Positions 36,742-45,842 of a DNA stretch of 64,000 nucleotides are shown here, in pieces. Both the position numbers and the translations under genes were made by a program. The stretch is from positions 434,001-498,000 of the forward strand of contig NZ_OY726394.1 in the NCBI RefSeq assembly GCF_963378075.1, written 5' to 3'. Position 1 is the first letter of the stretch. Each line of letters starts with the position of its first letter. This DNA is from Mycolicibacter sp. MU0083 (GTDB taxonomy: Bacteria; Actinomycetota; Actinomycetes; Mycobacteriales; Mycobacteriaceae). The notes below the pieces were generated by a model that was given only the letters and a program-made list of their open reading frames with translations, had not been told where the DNA came from and did no database searches.

Positions 36742-36843
36742 ATGGGTTCAGTCATCAAGAAGCGGCGCAAGCGCATGTCGAAGAAGAAGCACCGCAAGCT
36801 GCTTCGCCGTACCCGCGTTCAGCGCAGAAAACTCGGTAAGTAG
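36742..36843 (+). CDS. Small ribosomal subunit protein bS22
   Basis: A 33-residue extremely basic peptide ([19 protein letters not shown], continuing to a Lys end) with an AURKAIP1/COX24-type domain. It corresponds to Rv0500B, identified in mycobacterial 70S structures as the extra small-subunit protein bS22, which binds 16S rRNA. GGAG sits 3 nt before the ATG at 36742; the stop is TAG at 36841-36843. It is too short for ordinary gene finders. Position between the HTH protein and galE2 matches M. tuberculosis. Confidence 0.92.
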
Positions 36844-36966
36844 GCCGCCCGGGTCCACCCCGCCCGGCCGAAGGATCGGGGCCGATCTCCGGTATCGCTT
36901 TTCCGGTGCGGGCCCCGGTTCGCGGTGACCCGCCTCGCACGGCTTCGCCGCGCTTGCGGTCACCGT

Positions 36967-36972
36967 TAGGCT
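36967..36972 (+). promoter_or_regulatory. -10 hexamer for leaderless galE2
   Basis: TAGGCT ends 6 nt before GTG 36979. The preceding 36844-36966 gap holds two small palindromes: GATCGG-GG-CCGATC at 36874-36887, and CGGTGAC/GTCACCG arms near 36925 and 36958. They may terminate bS22 or bind a regulator. Confidence 0.5.
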
Positions 36973-36978
36973 AGCGGG

Positions 36979-38094
36979 GTGGACGAGGCCGGACCCCCGA
37001 GCGACGGCACGCGAAGTGACGCCCGGCATTACCCCAAGGTCGTGTTGGTCACCGGTGCGTGCCGGTTCCTGGGTGGATATCTCACCGCAAGGCTCACGCA
37101 GAATCCGCTGATCGATCGGGTGATCGCCGTGGATGCGGTCATGCCGAGCAAGGACATGCTGCGCCGGATGGGGCGCGCCGAGTTCGTCCGCGCTGATATA
37201 CGGAATCCCTTCATCGCCAAGGTGATTCGAAACAGCGACGTCGACACGGTGGTGCACGCGGCGGCAGCGTCGTACGTGCCCCGGTCCGGCGGTGGGGCGG
37301 CGCTCAAGGAACTCAACGTGATGGGCGCCATGCAGTTGTTCGCCGCCTGTCAGAAGGCGCCCTCGGTGCGACGCGTGGTGCTCAAGTCGACCTCGGAGGT
37401 CTACGGGTCCTGCTCGCGGGATCCGGTGCGGTTCTCCGAGGACAGCAGCAGCCACCGGCCGCCCACCCAGGGGTTCCCGCGCGACAGCGTCGACATCGAG
37501 GGCTACGCGCGCGGCTTGGGCCGGCGCCGCCCCGACATCGCGGTCACCATCTTGCGGATGGCCAACATGATCGGCCCGGCGATGGACACCGCGCTGTCGC
37601 GCTATCTGGGCGGTCCGCTGGTCCCGATGGTGCTCGGCCGCGACGCCCGCCTGCAGTTGCTGCACGAACAGGATGCGCTCGGCGCCCTGGAACGGGCCAC
37701 CACCGCGGGCAAGGCCGGCACTTTCAACGTCGGCGCCGACGGGATCATCACGATGTCGCAGGCGGTCCGCCGGTCGGGGCGCGTCCCGCTGCCGCTGCCC
37801 GGCGTCGGACTGTGGGTGATGGACTCGCTGCGCCGGGCGAACAATTACACCGAGATCACCCGGGAACAGTTGGATTATCTGAGCTTCGGTCGGGTGATGG
37901 ACACGACTAGGATGCGAACCGAACTCGGGTACAGCACCAAGTGGACCACCGCCGAGGCCTTCGACGACTACGTGCGCGGACGGGGGCTGGAACCGATCGT
38001 CGATCCCAGATGGGTCCGATCGGTGGAGCGGCGAGTGGTGAGCGCAGCGCGGCGACTCGGGGATATCGGCTTCACGGCGGCACGGGGAGGGTAA
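36979..38094 (+). CDS. galE2: NAD-dependent epimerase/dehydratase (GalE2, Rv0501-like)
   Basis: A 371-residue extended-SDR protein: VLVTGACRFLGGYLTARL cofactor motif, VVHAAAAS and STSEVYGS. The active-site Tyr lies in DIEGYARGLGRR, which is not a canonical YxxxK, so catalysis may differ from true GalE. The next genes are a PlsC-type acyltransferase and, in M. tuberculosis, cmaA2. The GTG start is predicted leaderless. Substrate unproven. Confidence 0.82.
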   Translation: MDEAGPPSDGTRSDARHYPKVVLVTGACRFLGGYLTARLTQNPLIDRVIAVDAVMPSKDMLRRMGRAEFVRADIRNPFIAKVIRNSDVDTVVHAAAASYVPRSGGGAALKELNVMGAMQLFAACQKAPSVRRVVLKSTSEVYGSCSRDPVRFSEDSSSHRPPTQGFPRDSVDIEGYARGLGRRRPDIAVTILRMANMIGPAMDTALSRYLGGPLVPMVLGRDARLQLLHEQDALGALERATTAGKAGTFNVGADGIITMSQAVRRSGRVPLPLPGVGLWVMDSLRRANNYTEITREQLDYLSFGRVMDTTRMRTELGYSTKWTTAEAFDDYVRGRGLEPIVDPRWVRSVERRVVSAARRLGDIGFTAARGG

Positions 38095-38098
38095 CGCC

Positions 38099-39124
38099 AT
38101 GACTGATGATTCGAATGCGAAAGTCATTCCGCTGCACAAGCATTCAAGCTCAGTGCGGCGCCATCCCTCGGCGCTGCCCGGCCCCGGAGACCAGGCATCG
38201 GATCAGCAGAGCACCGCGGTCATCCGGGAATTCGGTCAGCGGCTCGGCGCCGCGGGGGACGCCGGTGCCGCGACCGGCAACGGCGAGTTCGCCCGCCGGG
38301 TGGCCACGATGGTCGCATTCCTGCGGGAACGGCTCACCGGCGACTACCAGGTCGACGAATTCGGGTTCGACCCGCACTTCAACGAGGCCGTCGCGCTGCC
38401 CTTGCTGCGGGTGTTCTTCAACGACTGGTTCCGGGTCGAGGTCAGCGGCATCGAGAACCTTCCCGTCGACGGGCCCGCGCTGGTGGTGGCCAACCACGCC
38501 GGGGTGCTGCCTATGGATGCGCTGATGCTCTCGGTGGCGGTGCACGACCATCACCCCCGGCAGCGCAACCTGCGGGCACTCGCCGCCGATCTGGTATTCG
38601 ACCTGCCGCTGGTCGGCCCGACCGCCCGCAAGGCCGGTCACACCATGGCCTGCACCGCCGACGCCCACCGGTTGTTGGAGTCCGGGGAGCTGACCGCGGT
38701 GTTCCCGGAGGGCTACAAGGGGCTGGGGAAGCGGTTCAAGGACCGCTACAAGCTGCAGCGGTTCGGCCGGGGCGGTTTCGTCTCGGCGGCGCTGCGCACC
38801 GGCGCCCCGATCGTGCCGTGCTCGATCGTCGGCTCCGAGGAGATCTACCCGATGATCGCCGACGTCAAGCTGTTGGCGCGGCTGCTCGGCGTGCCCTATT
38901 TCCCGATCACGCCGCTGTTTCCGCTGGCCGGGCCGGCCGGTCTGGTGCCGTTGCCGTCGAAGTGGCACATCGCGTTCGGCGAGCCGATTCCGACCACCGA
39001 TTACGAGGCCGGCGCCGCCGACGACCCGATGGTCACCTTCGAACTGACCGACCAGGTGCGCGAGACCATCCAGCAGACGCTGTACCGGTTATTGGCCGGC
39101 CGCCGCAACATGTTCCTCGGCTGA
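38099..39124 (+). CDS. PlsC-type acyltransferase (Rv0502-like)
   Basis: A 341-residue lysophospholipid acyltransferase-family protein. The HX4D motif is NHAGVLPMD (~residue 130), the acceptor-binding motif is FPEGYKGLGK, and PIVPCSIVGSEE follows. The first ~60 residues are low-complexity. It starts 4 bp after galE2 and is probably co-transcribed. The acceptor could be a glycerophospholipid or another lipid. Confidence 0.85.
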   Translation: MTDDSNAKVIPLHKHSSSVRRHPSALPGPGDQASDQQSTAVIREFGQRLGAAGDAGAATGNGEFARRVATMVAFLRERLTGDYQVDEFGFDPHFNEAVALPLLRVFFNDWFRVEVSGIENLPVDGPALVVANHAGVLPMDALMLSVAVHDHHPRQRNLRALAADLVFDLPLVGPTARKAGHTMACTADAHRLLESGELTAVFPEGYKGLGKRFKDRYKLQRFGRGGFVSAALRTGAPIVPCSIVGSEEIYPMIADVKLLARLLGVPYFPITPLFPLAGPAGLVPLPSKWHIAFGEPIPTTDYEAGAADDPMVTFELTDQVRETIQQTLYRLLAGRRNMFLG

Positions 39125-39171
39125 GCCCTATCCCGGCGAGCTGGGGGCACCTCCCGCTTGCGGGCGAGCGT

Positions 39172-39192
39172 GCGTGTCTGCACACGACACGC
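39172..39192. terminator. Hairpin between convergent genes
   Basis: GCGTGTC (39172-39178) pairs with GACACGC (39186-39192) around a 7-nt loop, in the 113-bp gap between the convergent acyltransferase and dehydratase genes. It has no T-tract on either strand, so it would be a non-canonical or bidirectional terminator of the kind suggested for mycobacteria. Confidence 0.35.
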
Positions 39193-39237
39193 CGCGTGCG
39201 GGCGTACCACCGCGCACGTTCGCGGGCCGAGCGCGGC

Positions 39238-39765
39238 CTATTTCTTGCCCAGCGCCCGGTCGCGCATCGCCTCGAGCGCGGCGATCGTTTTGGCCTCGGT
39301 GTCGGCATCCTGGTTGACTGACTCGCCGAGCATGGTGACCACACTGGTCACCACCGGCTCGCCGTTCTCGTCGGTGACCTCGCTGCGGACTTCGCTGACA
39401 ACCGTGCCGTGCGACTCGATCACCGAGTCCAGGTAGGTGTCGAAGTACAGCCGGTCGCCGTCCCGGATCGGCCGGTGGAAGGTGAACTTCTGGTCGCGGT
39501 GCAGCACCCGGGCGATGTTGATCGGGAGGTCGAACTTCTCGAAGATCTCCAGCTGGACCTGACGTCCGGCGACCGCCAGGAACGTCAGCGAGGCCACCAG
39601 TCCCGGGTGGCCGGCTTCGGCGGCGGCAGCCTCGTCGAAGTGCGCCGGGTGGTCGTCTTTGACCGAGCGCGCGAACTCGCGGATCTTCTCCCGGCCGACC
39701 TCGAAGTAGTCCGGGAACCGGTAGTGGGCTCCGATCATCCGCTGCGACTCGGTGTGTACTGACAT
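39238..39765 (-). CDS. HadA-like FAS1-type dehydratase/hydratase (Rv0504c-like)
   Basis: A 175-residue MaoC-type hot-dog protein of the UPF0336 group that includes the beta-hydroxyacyl-ACP dehydratase subunits HadA/HadC. It begins [21 protein letters not shown] and has [18 protein letters not shown]. HadA-type subunits usually lack the catalytic pair and work with a HadB partner; none lies nearby. A lipid-dehydration role is inferred from family. In M. tuberculosis cmaA2 lies between this gene and the acyltransferase; here it is absent. Confidence 0.8.
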   Translation of the reverse strand: MSVHTESQRMIGAHYRFPDYFEVGREKIREFARSVKDDHPAHFDEAAAAEAGHPGLVASLTFLAVAGRQVQLEIFEKFDLPINIARVLHRDQKFTFHRPIRDGDRLYFDTYLDSVIESHGTVVSEVRSEVTDENGEPVVTSVVTMLGESVNQDADTEAKTIAALEAMRDRALGKK

Positions 39766-39826
39766 GCCGGTTTACCCCTCCGCTCGCCGTGGTGTTCGGC
39801 GGCGGAAGCTTATCAGCGAGCGGCTC

Positions 39827-39855
39827 AGCCGCGCTCGTTCCGGTGCGCCACGGCC
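39827..39855. repeat. Direct repeat, copy 1 (duplicated serB1 3' end)
   Basis: A 29-bp stretch identical to 39897-39925, offset 70 bp. On the minus strand it spells the same last codons as the phosphatase gene (AVAHRNERG) and is followed in frame by TGA, so it looks like a leftover duplicated gene end downstream of the true stop. Confidence 0.75.
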
Positions 39856-39894
39856 CTTGATGCGGTCGACCGGTCCTCGTGCGGCGTCGCTGCG

Positions 39895-40737
39895 CTAGCC
39901 GCGCTCGTTCCGGTGCGCCACGGCCGCCGCCAGCGCCCCGCCGACCGCCCCCAGCGCCAGCGCCGACGGCACACCGACCTTCGCCGCCCGTCGTGCGGTG
40001 CGGAAGTCGCGGATCTCCCAGCCCCGCTTGCGCGCCATCTCGCGCAGCGCGGCGTCGGGGTTGATGGCCACCGCGGTACCGACCAGTGACAGCATCGGCA
40101 CGTCGTTGAAGCTGTCCGAATAGGCCGTGCAGCGTCGCAGGTTCAAGCCCTCCCGGATGGCCAGCGACCGCACCGCGTGGGCCTTGCCGGGGCCGTGCAG
40201 GATCTCCCCGACCAGCCGTCCGGTGAACACCCCGTCGACCGACTCGGCGACGGTGCCCAGCGCTCCGGTCAGCCCCAGGCGCCGGGCGATGGTCTCGGCC
40301 AGTTCCTGCGGCGTCGCGGTGACCAGCCACACCTGCTGGCCGGCGTCCAGGTGCATCTGGGCCAGCTCCCGGGTGCCCGGCCAGATCTTGTCGGCGATGA
40401 TCTCGTCGTAGATCTCCTCGCCCAGATCGACCAGCTCGGAGACCGGCCGGCCCTCGATGAACGCCAGCGCCTTGCGTCGCCCGGCGGCGACGTCGTCGCT
40501 GTTCTCCTTGCCGGTCAGTTGAAACTTGGCCTGCGCGTAGACGATCCCGATGACGTCGCGATAGGTGAAGTAGTCGCGTGCGGCCAGCCCGCGGCCGAAG
40601 TGCACCATCGAAGAACCGTGGACCAGGGTGTTGTCCACGTCGAAGAACGCGGCGGCGGTCAGGTCGACCGGCGCCGGCGACGCCTCGGCCTCAACCACGT
40701 CGGCTGCGGAGTCGTCGGCCGGACCCGGTGCGGTCAT
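39895..40737 (-). CDS. serB1: HAD-IB family phosphatase (SerB1, Rv0505c-like)
   Basis: A 280-residue phosphoserine-phosphatase-like hydrolase: [14 protein letters not shown] holds the DxDxT nucleophile, [10 protein letters not shown] motif [10 protein letters not shown] the lysine and [11 protein letters not shown] the DxxND metal motif. A C-terminal helix ([21 protein letters not shown]) suggests membrane association. ATG 40737 has AAGGAG 7 nt upstream; a GTG directly before it (40740) is the alternative. Mycobacterial members may act on lipid phosphates rather than phosphoserine. Confidence 0.85.
   Translation of the reverse strand: MTAPGPADDSAADVVEAEASPAPVDLTAAAFFDVDNTLVHGSSMVHFGRGLAARDYFTYRDVIGIVYAQAKFQLTGKENSDDVAAGRRKALAFIEGRPVSELVDLGEEIYDEIIADKIWPGTRELAQMHLDAGQQVWLVTATPQELAETIARRLGLTGALGTVAESVDGVFTGRLVGEILHGPGKAHAVRSLAIREGLNLRRCTAYSDSFNDVPMLSLVGTAVAINPDAALREMARKRGWEIRDFRTARRAAKVGVPSALALGAVGGALAAAVAHRNERG
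39897..39925. repeat. Direct repeat, copy 2 (native serB1 3' end)
   Basis: Identical over 29 bp to 39827-39855. This copy is the real end of the phosphatase gene, with its TAG at 39895-39897 (minus strand). Confidence 0.75.
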
Positions 40738-40794
40738 CACCCGACTCCTTCCGCCGCCTTGCCCACAGGGCCGGTCATCCGGCCGCCATCAACC

Positions 40795-41259
40795 CTATCC
40801 GCCCGCACCGCCGATGACCCCCAGGTGATCGCGCAGATCACCTTTGAGATCGAACATCGAATAGTCCCGGAAACTGAACCGCCAGACGCCGTCCACCCGT
40901 TCGAACTCGTCGTGGTAGCGGCCCGCGGCGATCACCTGCAGCGGCACGTCGTCGGTCTGCTGCAGCACCGTGTAGTAGGAGCGGCAGGTCGCGGTCCCGG
41001 CGTCGTCGTCGATGTCGAGGATCGGATTGGTGATCACGTGCTTGGTGCGCGGCGTGCCGTCGGGGTGGATCCTGACCAGGCTCCGCCACAGCTGCAGGAT
41101 CCCGGTGTGATCGAGGATGACGGTGCCCTCCGGATCGGCCTTGATCCTGGCGTGGGCGAACAGCGCCGCCACCGCCTCCAGGTCGCCGGAGTCCATCAGC
41201 TCCGCATAGCGATACAGCAGGTTCGCGATCGACACAGCGCTGGGATTGGTGGCCGCCAT
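40795..41259 (-). CDS. NTF2/SnoaL-like protein
   Basis: A 154-residue alpha+beta-barrel protein of the ring-hydroxylating-dioxygenase-beta/SnoaL_4 type (LLYRYAELMDSGDLEAVAALF, HVITNPILDIDDDAGTATCRSYYTVLQ, GRYHDEFERVDGVWRF). Enzymatic or binding role unknown. ATG 41259 is preferred over upstream GTG/ATG codons because a minus-strand TATGTT ends 7 nt before it. It occupies the place where mmpS2/mmpL2 sit in M. tuberculosis. Confidence 0.78.
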   Translation of the reverse strand: MAATNPSAVSIANLLYRYAELMDSGDLEAVAALFAHARIKADPEGTVILDHTGILQLWRSLVRIHPDGTPRTKHVITNPILDIDDDAGTATCRSYYTVLQQTDDVPLQVIAAGRYHDEFERVDGVWRFSFRDYSMFDLKGDLRDHLGVIGGAGG

Positions 41260-41266
41260 AGCGATG

Positions 41267-41272
41267 AACATA
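41267..41272 (-). promoter_or_regulatory. -10 hexamer for the SnoaL-like gene
   Basis: Minus-strand TATGTT (TANNNT) ends 7 nt before ATG 41259; supports the shorter start. Confidence 0.45.
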
Positions 41273-41331
41273 ACCACCGCCGGCGGCTGTGGGCGTCAGG
41301 CCGCGCCGCGCCCACCTGCCACACTGGAACC

Positions 41332-41613
41332 ATGACGTCCCCCCAGGTGCAGTTGTTGACGCGCGAGGGTTGCCCGGTCTGCGTCGAGGTGAACACCCGG
41401 CTGATCGCGCTGGCCGACGAGTTGGGGTTCGAGCTGAGCGTCACCGACGTCGACACCGCCGCGGCGGCCGGCGACAGCAGCCTGCGCGCCGAGTACGGCG
41501 ACCGGCTGCCGGTGGTGCTGCTCGACGGCCGGGAGCACAGTTACTGGGAGGTCGACGAGCCCCGGCTTCGGGCGGACCTCGCCGTCGGAAACCGCACGGT
41601 GGACGGCGGGTAA
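41332..41613 (+). CDS. Glutaredoxin-like thioredoxin-fold protein (Rv0508-like)
   Basis: A 93-residue DUF836/glutaredoxin-like protein with a redox CxxC in REGCPVCVEV near the N-terminus and cis-Pro in RLPVVLLDG. It precedes hemA, as in M. tuberculosis. Likely a thiol-disulphide protein using mycothiol or thioredoxin; partner unknown. The frame is open far upstream, but ATG 41332 starts the domain. Confidence 0.85.
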   Translation: MTSPQVQLLTREGCPVCVEVNTRLIALADELGFELSVTDVDTAAAAGDSSLRAEYGDRLPVVLLDGREHSYWEVDEPRLRADLAVGNRTVDGG

Positions 41614-41636
41614 CCGGCAAATGGATTCGGCCGAAT

Positions 41637-41666
41637 TTGGTGGGCCAGCACTTTAGCCTCTACCGT
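41637..41666 (+). promoter_or_regulatory. Predicted promoter for the hem operon
   Basis: -35-like TTGGTG (41637-41642) and -10 TACCGT (41661-41666) are 18 bp apart, giving a start near 41673 and a ~47-nt leader before hemA GTG 41720. Confidence 0.45.
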
Positions 41667-41719
41667 GGGGTGAAGTTTGTTCACGGGTGACAGCAAGGAG
41701 CGGACCAGGTGATATTGCC

Positions 41720-43099
41720 GTGAGCGTCCTGCTCTTCGGGGTCTCGCATCGCAGCGCCCCCGTCTCAGTCCTCGAGCAGCTCAGCACCGCCGAATCCGAT
41801 CAGATCAAGATCGTCGAGCAGGTGCTGCAATCGCCGCTCGTCACCGAAGCGATGATTCTGTCGACCTGCAACCGGGTCGAGATATACGCCGTGGTGGACG
41901 CCTTCCACGCCGGACTGTCCGCGATCGGGCAGGTGCTCTCCGAGCATTCCGGCATGTCGATGGGCGATCTCACCAAATACGCCTACGTCCGCTACAGCGA
42001 AGCCGCCGTCGAGCACCTGTTCTCGGTGGCCAGCGGCTTGGACTCCGCGGTCGTCGGCGAACAGCAGGTGCTGGGCCAGGTACGGCGCGCCTACGCCACC
42101 GCCGAGGCCAACAGCACCGTCGGACGGGTGCTGCACGAACTGGCGCAACGGGCGCTGTCGGTCGGCAAGCGGGTGCACTCCGAAACCGGGATCGACGCCG
42201 CGGGCGCCTCGGTGGTGTCGGTGGCGCTGTCCATCGCCGGCAAACAACTGGGCGCCGACGCGCTGCGCGGCCGGACCGCGGTGGTGATCGGCGCCGGCTC
42301 CATGGGCGCACTGTCCGCCGCGCACCTGGTGCGTGCCGGGGTGGAACACATCCACGTGGTCAACCGCTCGCTGCCGCGTGCGCAGCGGCTGGCCCGCAAG
42401 ATCCGCGAGGGCGGGGTGACCGCCGACGCCGTCGCCCTGGACCGGGTGGCCGCGGCTCTGACCGGCGCCGACCTCGCGGTCTGCTCCACCGGAGCGGTCA
42501 GCCCGGTGGTGACGCTGGCCGACGTGCACCATGCACTGGCCGACGGCGACCGCGACGAGATCACCCAGCCGCTGGTGATCTGCGACCTGGGTATGCCCCG
42601 CGACGTCGACGCCGCGGTCACCGGGCTGCCCGGGGTGCAGGTCATCGACATGGACCGCATCCAGCGGGAGCCGTCGGCGCAGGTCGCCACCTCCGACACC
42701 GAGGCCGCGCGCAGCATCGTGGCCCGCGAGGTCGCCACCTACCTGGCCGGGCAGCGGATGGCCGAGGTCACCCCGACGGTGACCGCACTGCGCCAGCGCG
42801 CCGCGGACGTGGTCACCGCCGAACTGCTGCGGTTGGACCACCGACTGCCGGAGTTGGACGCCGCCCACCGGGAAGAGGTCGCCCGCACCGTGCATCGCGT
42901 GGTCGACAAGCTGCTGCACGCCCCCACCGTGCGGGTCAAGCAGCTGGCCGGCTCGCCGGGTGGCGACAGCTACGCCGAGGCGCTGCGCGAACTGTTCGAG
43001 CTCGACCCGACCGCGGTGGACGCCGTGGCGACGGCGGGCGAATTACCCACGGTGCCGGGAGGATTCGATGTCAACGCTGAAACCGGGTCGGCCGGGTAG
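41720..43099 (+). CDS. hemA: Glutamyl-tRNA reductase
   Basis: First committed enzyme of C5-pathway tetrapyrrole synthesis: reduces Glu-tRNA to glutamate-1-semialdehyde. The 459-residue protein starts [20 protein letters not shown]; the catalytic Cys50 lies in [10 protein letters not shown]. The NADPH domain has [16 protein letters not shown], and the C-terminal dimer helix ends [12 protein letters not shown] 41720 matches family starts and has AGGTGA 7 nt upstream. hemC follows 5 bp after the stop. Confidence 0.95.
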   Translation: MSVLLFGVSHRSAPVSVLEQLSTAESDQIKIVEQVLQSPLVTEAMILSTCNRVEIYAVVDAFHAGLSAIGQVLSEHSGMSMGDLTKYAYVRYSEAAVEHLFSVASGLDSAVVGEQQVLGQVRRAYATAEANSTVGRVLHELAQRALSVGKRVHSETGIDAAGASVVSVALSIAGKQLGADALRGRTAVVIGAGSMGALSAAHLVRAGVEHIHVVNRSLPRAQRLARKIREGGVTADAVALDRVAAALTGADLAVCSTGAVSPVVTLADVHHALADGDRDEITQPLVICDLGMPRDVDAAVTGLPGVQVIDMDRIQREPSAQVATSDTEAARSIVAREVATYLAGQRMAEVTPTVTALRQRAADVVTAELLRLDHRLPELDAAHREEVARTVHRVVDKLLHAPTVRVKQLAGSPGGDSYAEALRELFELDPTAVDAVATAGELPTVPGGFDVNAETGSAG

Positions 43100-43104
43100 A
43101 CGTT

Positions 43105-44040
43105 TTGGGTGACGTAATCCGCATCGGCACTCGGGGCAGTTTGTTGGCCACGACGCAGGCCGGCACCATCCGTGATGCCCTGGTGGCCGCCGGCCACCCC
43201 GCCGAACTGGTCATCATCAGCACCCCCGGGGACCGCTCCTCGGGCCCCATCGCCGACCTCGGGGTGGGGGTCTTCACCGCGGAGCTGCGCGAGGCCATCC
43301 TCGACGGCCGGGTGGACGCCGCGGTGCACTCGCACAAGGACCTGCCCACCGCCGAGGATCCCCGCTTCCTGCTCGCCGCGAATCCGCCCCGCGAGGACGC
43401 CCGCGACGCCCTGGTGGCGCGCGACGGCCTGGTGCTGGGCGAGTTGCCCGCGGGTGCCACGGTGGGCACCTCATCGCCGCGGCGGGCCGCACAGCTTAGA
43501 GCACTGGGTCTCGGTTTGGAAATCCGCCCCCTACGAGGCAACCTAGATAGCAGGTTGAACAGGGTAAGCAGCGGCGAACTCGACGCCATCGTGGTCGCCC
43601 GGGCGGGACTGGCCCGGGTGGGACGCCTCGATGCGATCACCGAGACGTTGGAACCGGTACAGATGTTGCCGGCACCGGCTCAAGGTGCGCTGGCGGTGGA
43701 GTGTCGCGCCGGCGACACCGCACTGGCGGCGCTGCTGGCGGAGTTGGACGACACCGACACCCGCCGAGCGGTCACCGCCGAGCGGACCCTGCTCGCCGAA
43801 CTGGAGGCGGGTTGTTCCGCACCGGTGGGCGCGATCGCCGAAGTGGTCGAGTCCATCGATGAGGACGGCCGGGTCTTCGAGGAGCTGTCGCTACGCGGTT
43901 GCGTGGCGGCGCTGGATGGATCCGACGTGATCCGCGCGTCCGGCATCGGCAGTCCGGACCGAGCCCGAGAACTCGGTGTCTCGGTCGCAGCGGAACTGTT
44001 CGAGTTGGGTGCGCGCGAGATCATGTCGGCTGCACGGTGA
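43105..44040 (+). CDS. hemC: Porphobilinogen deaminase (hydroxymethylbilane synthase)
   Basis: A 311-residue enzyme polymerising four porphobilinogens. Features: [49 protein letters not shown] and the dipyrromethane-cofactor Cys237 in [15 protein letters not shown] at 43105 is the only reasonable start: the M. tuberculosis start position reads GTA here, and stops occur in the adjacent frames. Confidence 0.95.
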   Translation: MGDVIRIGTRGSLLATTQAGTIRDALVAAGHPAELVIISTPGDRSSGPIADLGVGVFTAELREAILDGRVDAAVHSHKDLPTAEDPRFLLAANPPREDARDALVARDGLVLGELPAGATVGTSSPRRAAQLRALGLGLEIRPLRGNLDSRLNRVSSGELDAIVVARAGLARVGRLDAITETLEPVQMLPAPAQGALAVECRAGDTALAALLAELDDTDTRRAVTAERTLLAELEAGCSAPVGAIAEVVESIDEDGRVFEELSLRGCVAALDGSDVIRASGIGSPDRARELGVSVAAELFELGAREIMSAAR

Positions 44041-44074
44041 AACAGGTGCGTGGGGAAGTGACTGGGAGTAACGA

Positions 44075-45769
44075 ATGGCTCGCCAAGTGAGCGCGCGAGG
44101 GCAGAAGCCCAAGCCCGGCCGCATTGTGTTCGTCGGGTCTGGTCCCGGCGACCCGGGCCTGCTGACGATGCGGGCGCGTACGGCGCTGACGAATGCCTCG
44201 TTGGTGTTCATCGACCCCGACGTGCCCGAGACGGTGCTGGCGCTGATCGGTACCGCACTGCCGCCGATGGCGGGTCCGGTGCCGCCGGCACCCAAAACCG
44301 AGGACGGCGCGGCCGACGGCGACGACGACGCGAAGGACACCGCCTCGACCATGGTCGGCGGTCCCGACATCCGCCCCGCACTGGGCGAGCCGGCCGAGGT
44401 GGCCAAGCTCCTGGCGGCCGAGGCGCGCACCGGCACCGACGTGGTCCGACTGGTGGCCGGTGACCCGCTGTCGATCGACGCGGTCATCACCGAGGTGAAT
44501 GCGGTGGCACGCACCAGCGTGGTGTTCGAGATCGTGCCGGGGCTGCCCGCCACCAGCGCGGTGCCCACCTACGCCGGCCTGCCGCTCGGCTCGTCGCACA
44601 CCGTCGCCGACGTCCGTGACCCGAACGTGGATTGGGGCGCGCTGGCCGCCGCCCCGGGTCCGCTGATCCTGCAGGCCACCACCTCGCATCTGCCGGAGGC
44701 GGCCCGCACCCTGATCGAGTACGGCCTGGCCGACAACACCCCGTGTGTGGTGACCACCTCGGGCACCACCTGCGCGCAGCGTTCGGTCGAGTCCAGCCTG
44801 GGCGGCCTCACCGAGGCTTCGGCGCTGGCCAGCATCGACCCGGTGATCCTGCCCAACGGCCAGGAGGCCTCGGCCGGACCCCTGGTGGTGACCATCGGCA
44901 AGACGGTGAACAGTCGGGCCAAACTGAACTGGTGGGAGAGTCGCGCGTTGTACGGCTGGACCGTTCTGGTGCCGCGCACCAAGGATCAGGCCGGCGAGAT
45001 GAGCGATCGTCTGGTCAGCCACGGTGCCTCGCCGATCGAGGTTCCGACCATCGCGGTGGAGCCGCCCCGTAGCCCGGCCCAGATGGAAAGGGCCGTAAAG
45101 GGTTTGGTGGACGGCCGCTACCAGTGGGTGGTGTTCACCTCGACCAACGCGGTCCGTGCGGTGTGGGAGAAGTTCGCCGAGTTCGGGCTGGACGCCCGCG
45201 CGTTCTCCGGCGTGAAGATCGCCTGCGTCGGCGAAGCCACCGCAGAGCGGGTGCGGGCCTTCGGGATCAGTCCCGAGCTGGTGCCCTCGGGCGAGCAGTC
45301 CTCGCTGGGGCTGTTGGACGAATTCCCGCCCTACGACGACGTTTTCGACCCGGTGAACCGGGTGCTGCTGCCGCGCGCCGACATCGCGACCGAGACGCTG
45401 GCCGAAGGGCTGCGGGAGCGCGGCTGGGAGATCGAGGACGTCACCGCCTACCGCACGGTGCGGGCCGCACCGCCGCCGGCGAACATCCGCGAGATGATCA
45501 AGACCGGCGGGTTCGACGCGGTCTGCTTCACCTCGAGCTCCACGGTGCGCAACCTGGTCGGCATCGCCGGCAAGCCGCACGCGAGGACGATCGTCGCCTG
45601 CATCGGTCCCAAGACCGCTGAGACGGCGGCCGAATTCGGACTGCGGGTCGACGTGCAGCCGGAGACCGCCGCGGTGGGTCCGCTGGTCGACGCGCTCGCC
45701 GAGCACGCGGCACGGCTGCGGGCCGAGGGTGCGCTGCCGCCACCGCGGAAGAAGAGCCGCCGGCGATGA
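44075..45769 (+). CDS. hemD: Fused uroporphyrinogen-III C-methyltransferase/synthase
   Basis: A 564-residue bifunctional protein (annotated hemD or cysG in mycobacteria). The N-terminal half is a SUMT-like domain (IVFVGSGPGDPGLLTMRA; VVRLVAGDPLSID; EIVPGLPATSAVPTYAGLPL), though an acidic insert near residues 72-100 distinguishes it from CobA. The C-terminal half is uroporphyrinogen-III synthase (GWTVLVPRTKDQAGEMSDRL; VVFTSTNAV; VCFTSSSTVRNL). It joins haem and sirohaem/cobalamin routes. It lies 34 bp after hemC in the hem operon. Confidence 0.92.
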   Translation: MARQVSARGQKPKPGRIVFVGSGPGDPGLLTMRARTALTNASLVFIDPDVPETVLALIGTALPPMAGPVPPAPKTEDGAADGDDDAKDTASTMVGGPDIRPALGEPAEVAKLLAAEARTGTDVVRLVAGDPLSIDAVITEVNAVARTSVVFEIVPGLPATSAVPTYAGLPLGSSHTVADVRDPNVDWGALAAAPGPLILQATTSHLPEAARTLIEYGLADNTPCVVTTSGTTCAQRSVESSLGGLTEASALASIDPVILPNGQEASAGPLVVTIGKTVNSRAKLNWWESRALYGWTVLVPRTKDQAGEMSDRLVSHGASPIEVPTIAVEPPRSPAQMERAVKGLVDGRYQWVVFTSTNAVRAVWEKFAEFGLDARAFSGVKIACVGEATAERVRAFGISPELVPSGEQSSLGLLDEFPPYDDVFDPVNRVLLPRADIATETLAEGLRERGWEIEDVTAYRTVRAAPPPANIREMIKTGGFDAVCFTSSSTVRNLVGIAGKPHARTIVACIGPKTAETAAEFGLRVDVQPETAAVGPLVDALAEHAARLRAEGALPPPRKKSRRR

Positions 45770-45842
45770 TCCCCCCCGCGTTGACACTGCACTCATGGCG
45801 GAAAAGTGCGAGTAGCTTCCGCCCTCACTGCAGAGTCAACGT

